A stretch of 64,000 nt of DNA from Microglena sp. YARC (Eukaryota; Chlorophyta; Chlorophyceae; Chlamydomonadales; Chlamydomonadaceae): contig CM039462.1 in NCBI GenBank assembly GCA_022414725.1, positions 4,084,265 through 4,148,264 of the forward strand, read 5' to 3'. Below the pieces are notes generated by a model, which worked only from the letters and a program-made list of their open reading frames with translations, ran no database searches and had not been told where the DNA came from. Positions 37,501 through 50,900 of this stretch are shown piece by piece. The position numbers and the translations under genes are program-made. The stretch's first letter is position 1, and the number at the start of each line of letters is the position of its first letter.

Positions 37501-40500
37501 AACCTAACCAATACCCGACTGATCCAATTAACCTAACGAAAATAACCAATACCGACTGATCAATTAACCAACCAATAACCCCGACTATCCAATAACCTAA
37601 CCAATACCCGACTGAATCAATTAACCCTAACCAATACCCGACTGGACAATACTGACGCAATACCCGACTGATCCAATTAACCTAACCAATACCGACTGAT
37701 CAATTAACCTAACCAATCCGACTGATCAATTAACCTAACCAATACCCGACTGATCCATTAACCGACTGATCCAATTAACCTAACCAATACCCGACTGATC
37801 CATTAACCTAACCAAAACGCCGACTGATCCATTAACCTAACCCAATACGACTGATTAACCTAACCTACCATACCGACTGATCCAATTAACCTAACCAATA
37901 CCCGACTGATCCAATTACCTACGACCTAACCAAAACCGACCCCGTCGACTGATCCAATTAACCTAACCAATACCCGACTGATCCAATTAACCTAACCAAA
38001 CCCGACGATCCAATTAACCTAACCAATACCCGTGATCAATTAACCCAATTAACCTAACCAATACCCGACTGATCCAATTACCTAACCAATACCCGGACGA
38101 TCCAACTAACCAAATATCCGCAATAACCTGACTGATCCAATTAACCTAACCATACCTGACTGATCCAATTAACCTAACCAATACCCCGACTGATCCAATT
38201 ACCTAACCAATACCCGACTGATCCAATTAACCTAACCAATACCCGACTGATCCAATTAACCTAACCAATACCCCACGACTGATCCAACTAACCTAACCAA
38301 TACCGACTGATCCAATTAACCTAACAATACCCGACTGATCCAATTAACCTAACCAATACCCGACTGATCCAATTAACCTAACCAATACCCGACTGATCCA
38401 ATTAACCTAACCAATACCCGACTGATCCAATTAACCTAACCAATACCCGACTGATCCAATTAACCTAACAATTACCGACTGATCCAATTAAACCCCGACT
38501 GATCCAATTAACCTAACCAATACCCCGACTGATCCAATTAACCTAACCAATACCCGACTATCCAACTAACCTAAGCAATACCCGACGGATCCAATTAACC
38601 TAACCAATACCCGACTGATCCAATTAACCTAACCAATACCGACTGATCTAACTAACAATACCCGACTGATCCAATTAACCTAACAATACCGACTGATCCA
38701 ATTAACCTAACCAATACCGACTGATCCAATTAACCTAACCAATACCGACTGATCCAATTAACCTAACCAATAACCAATACCTAACCAAATACCCGACTGA
38801 TCCAATTAACCTAAACCATACCAATAACCTAACCAATACTCCGACTGACGATCCAATTAACCTACCATCCCGAATAATTTAACCTAACCATACCCGACTT
38901 GATCCAATTAACCAATAACGGATCAATACCCATACGACTGATCCAATTAATTAACCTAACCAATACCGACTGATCCAATTAACCTAACTAACCAATACCC
39001 CCGACTGATCCAATTGAATCCAATAACAATACCCGACTGATCCAATTAACCTAACCAATACCCGACTGATCCAACTAACCTAACCAATACCCAACTATCC
39101 TGCTGTTGTAGATCCTGTTGAGGCCTACCAAGCCAGCACTCATGCTTATCCACGCCAGAAGTGGTGATCTTAAAGATTCACCCTCCCTCTATTCCCCCAC
39201 TCCTCAGCCTCTTCCTGGCGTAATCCCAACCAATGCCCAACTGATCGAACTTACCCAACCAATACCCAATTAGTACATAGTACACCTTATTACGAAGTGT
39301 GTGGTTGAGGAAGCCAGCCCGTTTGCTTGCACCGGGTCTATAACAATTCACACCTATCCTGTCGTTGTAGATCCTGTTGATGCCTACCAAGCCAGCACTG
39401 ATGCTCATGCACACCACATCTGGATGGATGGTCAAGCTTAACCCCCAGCAGCACGGACTACAATGGGGTCCTCATGTTGAAGACTGGCATAACATGTTAG
39501 TGGCCTACTATGGTAACGTTCAGGTGGGTGGTCAAATACCTTTGTATGGCAACCATTAGGTCAAAGGTAGTGGTGGTGATAGTGGCGCAGGTGGTGAAGG
39601 TATTAGTGGTTGTCCCATAATGACAGCTTGGACAGAAAAAAGGGAAATAAAATATCCTCATTGGTAGATCTTGCATAATGACAGCTTGGATAGAAAAGAT
39701 AAATGGAAAGCCGGCACATATGTGGCCAAGGGAGATTAGCGTACAGGGGTTGGGGGGGTTGAGGGTTGTTGTTGTTGGTGGTGTTGGTGGGGGTGGGGGT
39801 GGGGGAGGCGGCTGTGCCGTGATGCGAAAAGCGTGCAATGCGACTTGTGAAGCCGTCAATTTTCTATTCCGTACTGGCCCTTATGGTTTCAGGATTGGTA
39901 ACCTGCCTATACCTGCTTGTAAGTGCAAACATTTTGTTAACGCATGCATTTCAATTTGAAACAGGGTACCGACTCTGTTGCCAGGACTTGCGACTATCTG
40001 TTTGGATGTCCAGAATCTAGTTTGGAGTACCTGTCCAATCATTCAAAACAAGGTTTCAACACAATTTATCATTTTTCTTGTCGTGGGGAATTTGCGAATA
40101 ACTCTTCGGGATTGCGAGTAACTGAACAAACATGTTCCATTTTAGCTCATTGATTTGTATTCTATTTATGTATTGACAAAAACTTGCATCGCTTGCAGGC
40201 TGTCAGTAGACGCAACGTTACCTTAGCACTCATGGAATATTATTTTATTTATTTATTAAAAACAAATCTTGCATCGCTTGCAGGCTGTCAGTATACGCAA
40301 TGTTATCTTTGAGCTCATGGATGAGTACAAGGATCGGCTTCAGGACCTGGAGGTGAGATCTTGAGGCACATGCTGCTGCAATCCCAACATAATAATAACA
40401 TCAATAAATACAATTAGATTATGGAAACATTTAGAGATTTACGACAATCTGGAGGTGAGATGGTGATACGCATGCGGATGCAATCCCTTCCCGTGATTTG

Positions 40501-41474
40501 GGTTAGAGTTAAAAAATAACTAAATAACTAAAAACTACGTTTCAAGAACTCAAATCCTAGTCATATTATATCATGCAAATTGCATCATATGATATTGTAT
40601 ATACATGCTAACTTTAGCTTAGTCAGACTGCTGGCATCGTATGATATCATATTGCCGTACCCTACATATATATTGCCGTTCCCTACATATAAGGAGGAGG
40701 AGTTGAACATTCGCTGGACAGCCCCCCATGCCTGGCTAATTTTGAATTTGAATTTGTTGCATGATTACTCAGCCAACTCTAGGCTGCTTACCGTCTTCCA
40801 ATCCCGATTCCCCCCATGTGATACCCACAGGATCTGGGAAGCATACTATGAATGTTATTGTTGAAGTCCAGGTGTAGGCCAAATAGGCTAAAGGGACTTG
40901 CTCAATCGTGACAGAAGGGGCTTGGCACGAAAACACACTAATGAACTGCACCCCAAACAATCGTTTTACCGACAGGGGCCCTGAGTTTGTGCTACAGTGG
41001 ATTTACGATTTCAATTTAATCCTCATCCCAAATGGGATGATAATTTATTTGTGCGATTCTTATCACAATTAAAAATAAATTGCTATGCGGATTAGACATT
41101 TAAAAGCCTAGAACAGGTCACATGTCAGGCTAATGGAGGCGTAGCTTTTAATGGAGGCGTAGCTTTTCTTTTCGGCTACCAGCAGCAGCTTCTAACGCAT
41201 CCCAATGCACCTTGACGCTGATAAAATAGCTGTTCAGAATTGCGGACATAGATGGGTGAAGCTCAGTGGCTGGCTAATGGAGCTGACTAGAAGCTGCTGA
41301 GAAAAGCCGGAAATTATAAGCACTGGGCAGATTCCCCCATGTAGTCACACACATGGGTATGGATTACCGCACCTACAAGAATATTGAACGTATTTTTTAT
41401 TCGACATTCGTCTTAGGACGCGACGCGATTCCCAGGTTAAGTGAATGGCGGACAGACGAATCGGCAGGCGGCAT

Positions 41475-41514
<40 letters not shown>

Positions 41515-42285
41515 ACCACACACCTCTTGCAGCGGGTTAGATTCTTTGGAACCCTCTGTCGACCTTTTTGGCCTTTGGAAACCTAAAGTTATCGAAAATG
41601 TTTGATGTCAGTACTGTATAATGAATCGGTTGATAATATAAACTATTCATCTTATGCATCTTCATGAACCCCGCCAATCCCCGCAACCAACCACACCAAC
41701 CGGACTAAATGAAAGCAACCCCCTTCCCCCCTTTCTTTTGCTGCAGATGTGGGACATGCCTCCTAATGGTCAGATCATGCATCCAGAGCAAACAGGTGTC
41801 GCCATATACTCTGACATTGTAGTCCATTACTGGCAGAGGGTTGCAAAGCAGGTGTGTGTGCATGGTACTGTACTGCTGGTGAGCCGGTACCCTACTGTAC
41901 TGCTGGTGTAGCCATGTACTCCGACATTGTAATCCATTACTGGCAGAGGGTTGCAAAGCAGGTGTTTGTGCATGGTACTGTACTGAGGAACAAGCACTTT
42001 GGAATGGCTTGGTGTCCATTGTTTCTTCTTTGGGCTACAAATGACAGCTTCTAGCTAGCTCCATTAGTCAGCCACTTGGTCAATTCCATACCTTTCAGCT
42101 GCATTGAATTACATGCTATGCCAGCTTTCATTTGCATTAGTGAGCTTCTGGTTCGGCCCAGGCTTTGTGCTAATACGTGCATTGTACTGCACGCCTTCCC
42201 TGTCACTAGAATGCTCATAACTGTAGTGACTTCGAGGGTGTCAACATGTATATGGTGTGAAGAGCTGTAATTATCACGTACAATA

Positions 42286-42319
<34 letters not shown>

Positions 42320-43806
42320 TGCTCTCATCTGTACTGCATGCTGTTTTGCATTGTGTGCTCACACCAGCACAGGTGATGACTGAGGTGGGAAGGATGGATG
42401 CATGAATGGATGCATGAAATAATCAATAGACAAATGGACAAATGGTATACCACCATTGTTCTGTACTTCTTCTGTACTGCATGTTGGAAGGCATATCTTG
42501 TTCAATCCTGCACAGGTGATCGCCAAGATGATGTTGGATTGTTCTGTACTGCATCTGTGCTGCATGTTGTAAGGCACTGTGTTCACTTCCACACAGGTGA
42601 TGGCTGAGATGTTGTTGGAAAAGCAGATTCCCTCCTCCGTCATCCGAGACGAAATCCATCCAGAAATCAATGTAAGTTTTTTGTTACATATATGTATACT
42701 AGTGCAGTAGCCCATGTGGCCGTTGGCCACCCCTGCTGCCCCCTCACCCCTCCCTCCTTTCTTTACCCCTCCCTGTCTCCTCCTCCCCCCTTTCCTCTTT
42801 TCTGTCTCCTATCCTTCTTTACTTCTCCTTTTCCCTCCTCCATCTCCCCCCTTCTGTGTTTTTTCTTTCTCCTATCCTCCTTGACCTCCCCTTGACTCTT
42901 GACCCTACCTCCATCTCTCCCTTTTCCCACTGTCACTGTCCTACCCCATACGCGTAGGGCAGGGCTGCGAAAGATTGAGCGGTAAGCCACGGACCAGGCG
43001 GACTCGAGAAAGGATTGTAAGATTGCGATTTATTCGGTCAAGTTCAGAGTGGCTCAGAACTCGATCAAATCATCAATTCGAATGATTCTGGAGGCTCGCT
43101 AGCCCTCTTTTTATTTGCGCATCAGGCCCATGGAAGCCCCGAAGCTGTGGATCTTTGTACATGCATGACTTGGAAGGCAGATTATGATAACGAACTGCAT
43201 GCTGGGCGATTTTTTTTCCCGGCAAAACAGTGCGGCAGGCAATTGTCTGTGTATGCCGTTTGCTTTCAAAGACTACACATACGAAATGTTCGCGGGATAT
43301 CCCGGTACGTCTATGTATATACTTACATAGACATACATGGCAGAGTAGGCGAAGGCGATGTCGGTGTCACATGGGGCGGGGGGCAGGGACTGCTTACCTG
43401 ATTGAGTTCAACTTTGTCTGTTGGTGACATTTATCAATATCGAACTTTATTGAGGCATTCTATATAGGGCCATCAGAGAGAGGGAAGGGCATGTGGGGAT
43501 TGAGGGGCATAGTACATTGGCAAAAAAGCTGAACATGGGCAGTATTTGTACCAATATGTGACAAGGACTACAGTCGTTGATACTTTGGTGGTTTATAATA
43601 TGCTATTTTCAATGTGGTGGTTTATGATACAGTGGTTAATAATACAAGGAAATAATATATTGTATCCCGGGCAAAGTTGAACTCACTCAGGTCGACAGTG
43701 TGCAGATTGCAACAGGCTGACAAGTGTCTTGTCAGCTTGCTGCAATCTGGACACGGTCAACCTGAGTGAGTTCAGCATTGCTCGAGTTCGACTGTATTGT
43801 TTTGAA

Positions 43807-43839
<33 letters not shown>

Positions 43840-44857
43840 TCAGCCCTCCTCAGTTTTTTTTAGGCTTCCCATTAGCAGCTTTATTTTCTTTCACTCCTGC
43901 TCCGCTGCATTACAAACAAGTACACTATAAACCACCATATTCTAAAGCACTGTATTATAAAGCACTGTATTACAGACCACTGCATAATAAAACACCGTTT
44001 ATTAACCACTAAATGATGAACCACTGTACTAAACAACTCTGCAGTCTTTGTCACATATTGGTGCATATACTGTCTAGGGTTTAGCTTTTCGACAATGTAC
44101 TATGCCCCTCACCCTTCACATTCACTTCCCTCTCTATGCTGACCTAATATAGAAAGACCATGATATTATTATTTATCGAAACATTTCACCAGCACGCAAT
44201 GTCGAACTCACTCAGCTTCAGCATCTGTAGATTGGAACACGCTGACAATCCAGCTTGCTGCAATCTACACACGCTGAATCTGAATGAAAACAAGATACCA
44301 ATATTCGAGGGGGGGGCAAGAAAAAAGATTTTCGTACCGCATGTTCGATATGGATAGAAAACCACTCGAGCAATTGTCGATACAAAAAAAATCAAGTCGA
44401 TACACCCACGGACGGCCGAGATAGGGGGGGGGGGGGGGGCACAGGAAATTTCAGAGCATTTCGACTGTCTCGGAACCTACCATGCCCTGACCTGATAGCA
44501 CCAGGAAGGCAGCGCACGTGGGGGCGCCCAATTCTCCGAATTGGCTGCCTCCAAGAAGAAGCCTTTGAACATGCAGCATCAGTGTCCGAATTCAAGAATC
44601 ATTATTCGCATGTTTTGTCAACAGATGCTCCTGGAGTCAGAAAATTTGACCATCGAATCCAGGAGCATCTGTTGACAAAACAGCCTGGATGTGCCTTCCT
44701 GGGCACCCACCAATTACACAATGGGTGTAACCGACTAACGTTTGCAGATTCGTACTCGTCTCGTCGAGCCCTTCTTGATGGTGCTCTGAACGCTCGAAAA
44801 TTCGCACTGGCAAGAAAGTTACACGAAGTACAAATAAAGTTGGGAAAAAACGGTCGG

Positions 44858-44911
<54 letters not shown>

Positions 44912-47900
44912 ACACACACACACGTACACACACACAGGAAATTTCAGAGTACTGAAACCGAGCATTTCGACTGTCTCGGAACCTACCATGCCCTGACCTG
45001 ATAGCACCAGGAAGGCAGCGCACGTGGGGGCGCCCAGTTCTCCGAATTGGCTGCCTCCAAGAAGAAGCCTTTGAACATACAGCATCAGCGTCCGAATTCA
45101 AGAATCATTATTCGCGTGTTTTGTCAACAGATGCTCCTGGAGTCAGAAAATTTGACCATCGAATCCAGGAGCATATGTTGACAAAACGCGCGAATACTGA
45201 TTTTAGAATTCGGACACTGATGCTGCATGTTCAAAGGCTTCTTCTTGGAGGCAGCCAATTCGGAGAACTGGGCGCCCCCATGAGGGCTGCCTTCCTGGTG
45301 CTATCAGGTCAGGGCATGGTAGGTTCCGAGACAGTCAAAATGCTCGGTTTCAGTACTCTGAAATTTCCTGTGTGTGTGTACGTGTGTGTGTGTGTGTGGG
45401 GGGGGTCCGACCGTTTTCCCAACTTTATATGTACTTCGTGTAACTTTCTTGCCAGTGCGAATTTTTGAGCGTTCAGAGCACCATCGAGAAGGGCTCGACG
45501 AGACGAGTACGAATCTGCAAACGTTAGTCGGTTACACCCATTGTGTAATTGGTGGGTGCCCAGGAAGGCACATCCAGGCTGGATGCCAGGCTGGACGCCA
45601 GGCTGGACATCACCTACACCTTCGCGCCCAGCGTCGCACGATCGGCAGTTAGGCTGAAAAACGCGCGCGCGCAACGCGTTCGTATGTGCGTTCTGATTCT
45701 GGGCCCTGACGAGGTTCCTGAAGCAGTCTAGCCTGGGGTCTAGCCCCCCCCCCCCCACCCCCCCCCACACACACCCGCGCAGACCCTCAGGCTCTAGAAT
45801 ACAATTTGAGTCAAATAAAACCATGACAATGATGGTGATAATGATAGATGGACAGAAAAATAACGCCTTCAGTCCTTTCATACATGGGTGATCTCCTCCA
45901 AGGGCGCAGACTACTGAGCTACCCAAGAAAGTTGTACACATACTAAAACCTGAATAACTTTGTCCACACTTGATATTTTTTATTTTTGGTTGTGTGGTTG
46001 GAAAGGTCTTGACGAGATGATGCTCATGGACCCCCCTTTCACTATGCAATACTGTCTGGGTGTCCAGATATGAAGCTTCAGGGGGGGGGGGGGTAGGTGG
46101 GTGATCAGGGGGGGGAAAAAACAATTTCTGAACATGCGGTCTGCAAACTTTATTCTAGCCCCCCCCCTTGCCAATATTAGTATATATTTTACCCCAGGCA
46201 AAGTTGGACTGACTGAGGTTGATAGTGTGCAGATTGCAACAGGCTGACAAGTGTCTTGTCAGCTTGCTGCAATCTGCACACAGTCAACCTGGGTGAGTTC
46301 ACCTCTGCCTGTTGGTGACATTTATCAACATCGAACTTTATTGAGGCATTCTATATAGGGCCATCTGAGAGTCGGAAGGGCATGTGGGGAGTGAGGGGCA
46401 TAGTACATTGGCAAAAAAGCTGGACATGGGCAGTATTTGTACCAATATGTGACAAGGACTACAGTCGTTGATACTTTGGTGGTTTATAATATGGTGTTTT
46501 CAATGTGGTGGTTTATGATACAGTGGTTAATAATACAAGGAAATAATATATTGTATCCCGGGCAAAGTTGAACGCACTCAGGTCGACAGTGTGCAGATTG
46601 CAACAGGCTGACAAGTGTCTTGTCAGCTTGCTGCAATCTGGACACGGTCAACCTGAGTGAGTTCACCTCTGCTTCTTGAAGACATTTCTCAATATCTAAC
46701 TTTATTGAGGCATTATATATAGGGTCATCATTGAGAGGGAAGGGGATGTGGGGAGTGAGGGGCATAGTACATTGGCAAAAAAGCTGAACATGGGCAGTAT
46801 ATGTACCAATATGTGACAAGGACTACAGTTGTTGATACTTTGGTGGGTTAAACTTGGTGGTTATAATGTAGCGGTTTATAATGCAGTGGTCTATAATTGT
46901 TTGTTTTTAATGTATCTCGGTAAGTGCTCGAACGCCCTAAGTTGAATCGCTTTTATGATTCAAAGCCATACACGACCCCTAATCAGAATTAAATTCTAAG
47001 TATATCATATTGTCCGCAAATGCGTCACTAAGGTGCGCAGCTAGTTTCTATTGAATTCTTAACTGGCCGCGAGCAGCCCAGCTTGGGAGGCAGATGGCAG
47101 TACACGAGATTTACACAAAAGCTTGAATTGACTTCAATGAGATTGCGGAATGGCATCGCGCGAGGTTCCGCAAATGAAGTATGCGCTGAAGGAAAGGGCT
47201 TGTCCAACCCGTACTGCAAGGTCGGAGGCTGCGCTTCAGCCCTGGCCTCGGAATTTACTGGAATAGCAGTACAACTTCAAAATTCACTTCCCATTGTCCC
47301 GATCCCACCCCCCAACTTGAGGATTTACCCCCAATCCCTAATCAAAATCTAACTTTAGATGTTGATGTTTAAAGAAAGGTAAAAACCGTTTTTTAATTGT
47401 GTTTGAAGTGTGATTTAAAATTTGAATTTTGAAACAACGTTTTTGTTGTTGTTCTACATGATATCAAGCAATAACTGGAACTCAAGATGATGCGATTGAG
47501 TCTACTCAGCTATGTACATGACTTAGGACACCCATCAAATATAAATGATCAGTGATTTTTGGCTCTGTGTCCTTCCATCCCGCCTGTACGGTACCTCCCG
47601 TAAATTCCCATCACCCTGACTTGTCAAGGAAGATGCAAGCTATTGGTCTACCTACTTTTTATTTTCATGAAATTTGTCGATCACAATAGACTATGATTCA
47701 TTCCTTACAGAAAAGGTGATTTGATTTATGGGAGCCCATTGTAAAAAAATGAACATGTTTCACTTGACCTGGTTCCCACCAATTGAGCAAACCCACATTT
47801 GAGTATTTATATATTGAACATATGTGATTGTGCAACAAAATAGTTGTCTTTGGACTAGAAGCCATGTGCTAAAACCACATGATTTAAGCTGACCAAGATT

Positions 47901-50900
47901 TCAGCACTTATAGAGATAGTGGTTTATAATACAGTGGTTGCTAATACAAGGAATCAATATATTGTATCCGGGGCAAAGTTGAACTCGCTCAGGTCGACTG
48001 TGTGCAGATTGCAACAGGCTGACAAGTAACTTGAGACACGGTCGACCTGAGTGAGTTCAGCATTGCCCGAGTTCAGCTGTCTTGTTTGGGACTGAATGTT
48101 TGTAATATATATATAAATATAAACCCTATTAACCCTAATATATATATATATATATAAAGAAATCATGGTCGTGGTCGTGGTCGCGATGGTTTCATCGCGT
48201 AACCGACTTAACTGACTTCCCGCCCAGTCAATTTCCGCCCTGTCAATTCCCGCTTTTATTATAATCCCTTCTGCTTCAACTTCTCCCTTATTTAGCCTCC
48301 TTTGAATTCTGCCTTATGCGACCTCCGCCTCCTGCGTATTCTTCTTGTTGCGCATCCCACTTGTGTCCATCTACCTGATTTCGGCATCGCAGCAGTCCGT
48401 CTGCCTACAAGCTTTTCACCATGAGTCTCTGCAAGATCTTTCCCTTGCATCAATAGACCTGTCGCTGCGCACAACGGAAGGTGATGTGGTCAGTCAGTCG
48501 GACTGGCAGAAATATTCGAATTGCATCCATCGCAACTAAGAAACCGCGGGAAGCCAAAGCAAACATCCACTTCTGCCTGCGAGCGTTGCCACCATTCATC
48601 TCACACATGCGCTCTCCATGCCATCTCATCGCATTCTTCATGGTTGGCACCCAGTTGTTGTGATTGATTTGACTTCGTTCAGATCGCCTAGGCCATTCCG
48701 TCCCCCTGCACACTCTTGCGCCTGCACCGCTCATGCCATCTATGCAAGCTCTTTTTGTTGTATCGAATATCGTGAAATGCGTCGCTGCGATTTTTTCTGT
48801 TCCGAGTGGTGCCCAAGTTTTACCAACTGGGGCACTGTACGAGAAGAAGAAGCTGGAGGTTTGTAGCTATGCAATGGCGCCGGTCTGTGAGTTCGCAAGA
48901 ACTACTTCTTGGTAGGTTCAAAACACAGCCTGCACTTATACCCCTCTTTCTGCACGATTGAATTCCACAGCTGGAGTGAAGGGTAAGAGGTAGGGAGAAG
49001 GAGAATGTGTGTGTGAGAGTGTTGTTGGTTGGAGGAAGGTGGGAGAAAGAGAGTGTGTGTGCATGGGGTGAGGTGAGGGGCAGGGAGAGATCAGGGAAAG
49101 TAGATGGTGCTGTGGGTCTGGATGAGGGTGTGTGTGTGTGTGTGTGTGGTGGTGGGGGGGGGGGGGGGCACATGCAAGGGCGTTACCCATTCTGTAACCC
49201 ACACCGGACTAGCAACCATGACCTGGGTGGGTTGGAGGGGGCGAGGGTGGCCACCAGCCACACAGGCTACCGCACTGCCCCAAACAGGTGTGGCCAAGGG
49301 CCAAACAGGCACCGTACTATGATTGTGGCGTGGGTGGGTTGTCTACGTGTTTGTAGGTGTGGCCGGTGGCCACACGGGCCACCGTACTAGTATATATATA
49401 TATATATATATATATAGGGGTGAGAGAAAGAGAGTTTGTGTGGATGGGGTGGGGTGAGTGTCAGGAAGAGGTCGGGGAAAGTAGGGGATACTGTGGGTCT
49501 GGATGGGGTGGGGTGGGGTATGGTGGTTGTGGTGGTGGTGGGGGATGGTATGCGTGTATGATAGGGTGTGAGGCCACAGCTGAAGCAGAAGGGAAATAGG
49601 TTTGAAGAAGAGGTGTGTCTCTGTGGGCGTGGGGGGAGAGGGAGGGGGGCGTTGAGTGAGGGCGGAGATGGCTGATATCTTGGCTGTGTGTAAGAGAGGG
49701 AGGGGGGGGGGGTGGGGGGAGGGGAACATGTAAGGGCGTCACCCGTTGTGTAACCCAGATAAGAGTACGACTCATGACCTAGGTGGGTGGGGGTGGCCAC
49801 CGGCCACATGGGCTACCGAACTAGTACATATACAAATATACTCGTATTTATTGGGTCATCCCATAGTGGGGTGGTGGGGGTGGGGGATGAGGGGCGTATT
49901 ACAATATCCTTGCCAGCTTGCCAGTCAGACTATAGGCATCATATGATAATTTGGCATTCCCTGAACACAATTAATATCCAATGTGTAACACATACCCACT
50001 GCCATGTGTAATGAACACGCACTGAAATATGCGATGCATATCCACTGTCATATGTGATGAATAACTACTGAACTAATTTGCACACCCCTAATGAGCAAAA
50101 CTATATTTGTTAGATAATCCCAAGGATGCCGATCGTCTGAGGATCCCATTTTTTCTTTCTTTTTGTTTTGTGCGATGCGTCACACATTGAGCATCTCAGT
50201 GCGACCCCAGTGTGTCTCAAAGCGAACCTAGTGTGACAAGCTGCCCCATGAACCCCCCATGGGGATCCGCACTTCGTGCTCAGCTCTAAACCGTGCTACG
50301 CCACAACCCTAACATCAGGCTTTCGTCGTGTTAAGTCGCTAACAACTGGACCCACAAAAAGCTAACAAAAAACGTCCTAGAACATTCATGGACTAAATGA
50401 GATCATTGATATCATCCTGGCTGACTGCCATAATATGAGTGTAATTTTTCTTGTCCAGGAAGGACATTTCCTGGACAAGAAAGATGATCCTTACGTTCAG
50501 GCAGTCAGCCAGGGTGAAGAAGGAAGGCCAATAAGGCTTTGCACTGTTTTTCTTTTGGACAACGCGTAACCTTCAGTAGCCCTATTGTCGCTGCATGGCG
50601 ACGCATTGGTCTGGATAAACTAGTCAGAAATACCCCTCCGACCCCTCTGTGCTCAGGTCTCCGTGCGAAGCCTCGTACGTTCGGGTGGCAGTGCTTAGGG
50701 TCGCTCCGAGCCGTTCAATTCGCAACACGCGTCACGCACAAACTATGCCTTCATGGCACTCCGCACGTCCTGTTCCATATCTCTATGTGCTATTAGCCCC
50801 GTTGAGTGGCCCTGTTAAGCGCTCCAACACACTTGGGCAACTTGCATCACATATTCAGTGCTCAAGCAGTACTAATCCATGGATTATCCAGTACAGATTA

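Noticed and set aside
29850..39100. The array resembles a CRISPR array at first sight (regular 29-bp repeat).
   Set aside because: There are no unique spacers; the repeats are contiguous, and it lies in an intron of a spliced eukaryotic gene.
45309..46124. 271-codon minus-strand ORF.
   Set aside because: It crosses a palindrome arm, CA and C tracts, and Pro-coding homopolymers; its symmetry explains the openness.
50451..50545. Possible SGNH exon (GHFLDKKDDPYVQAVSQGEE).
   Set aside because: Including it breaks the clean phase-0 join of exons 10 and 11, and its start coincides with a small hairpin.
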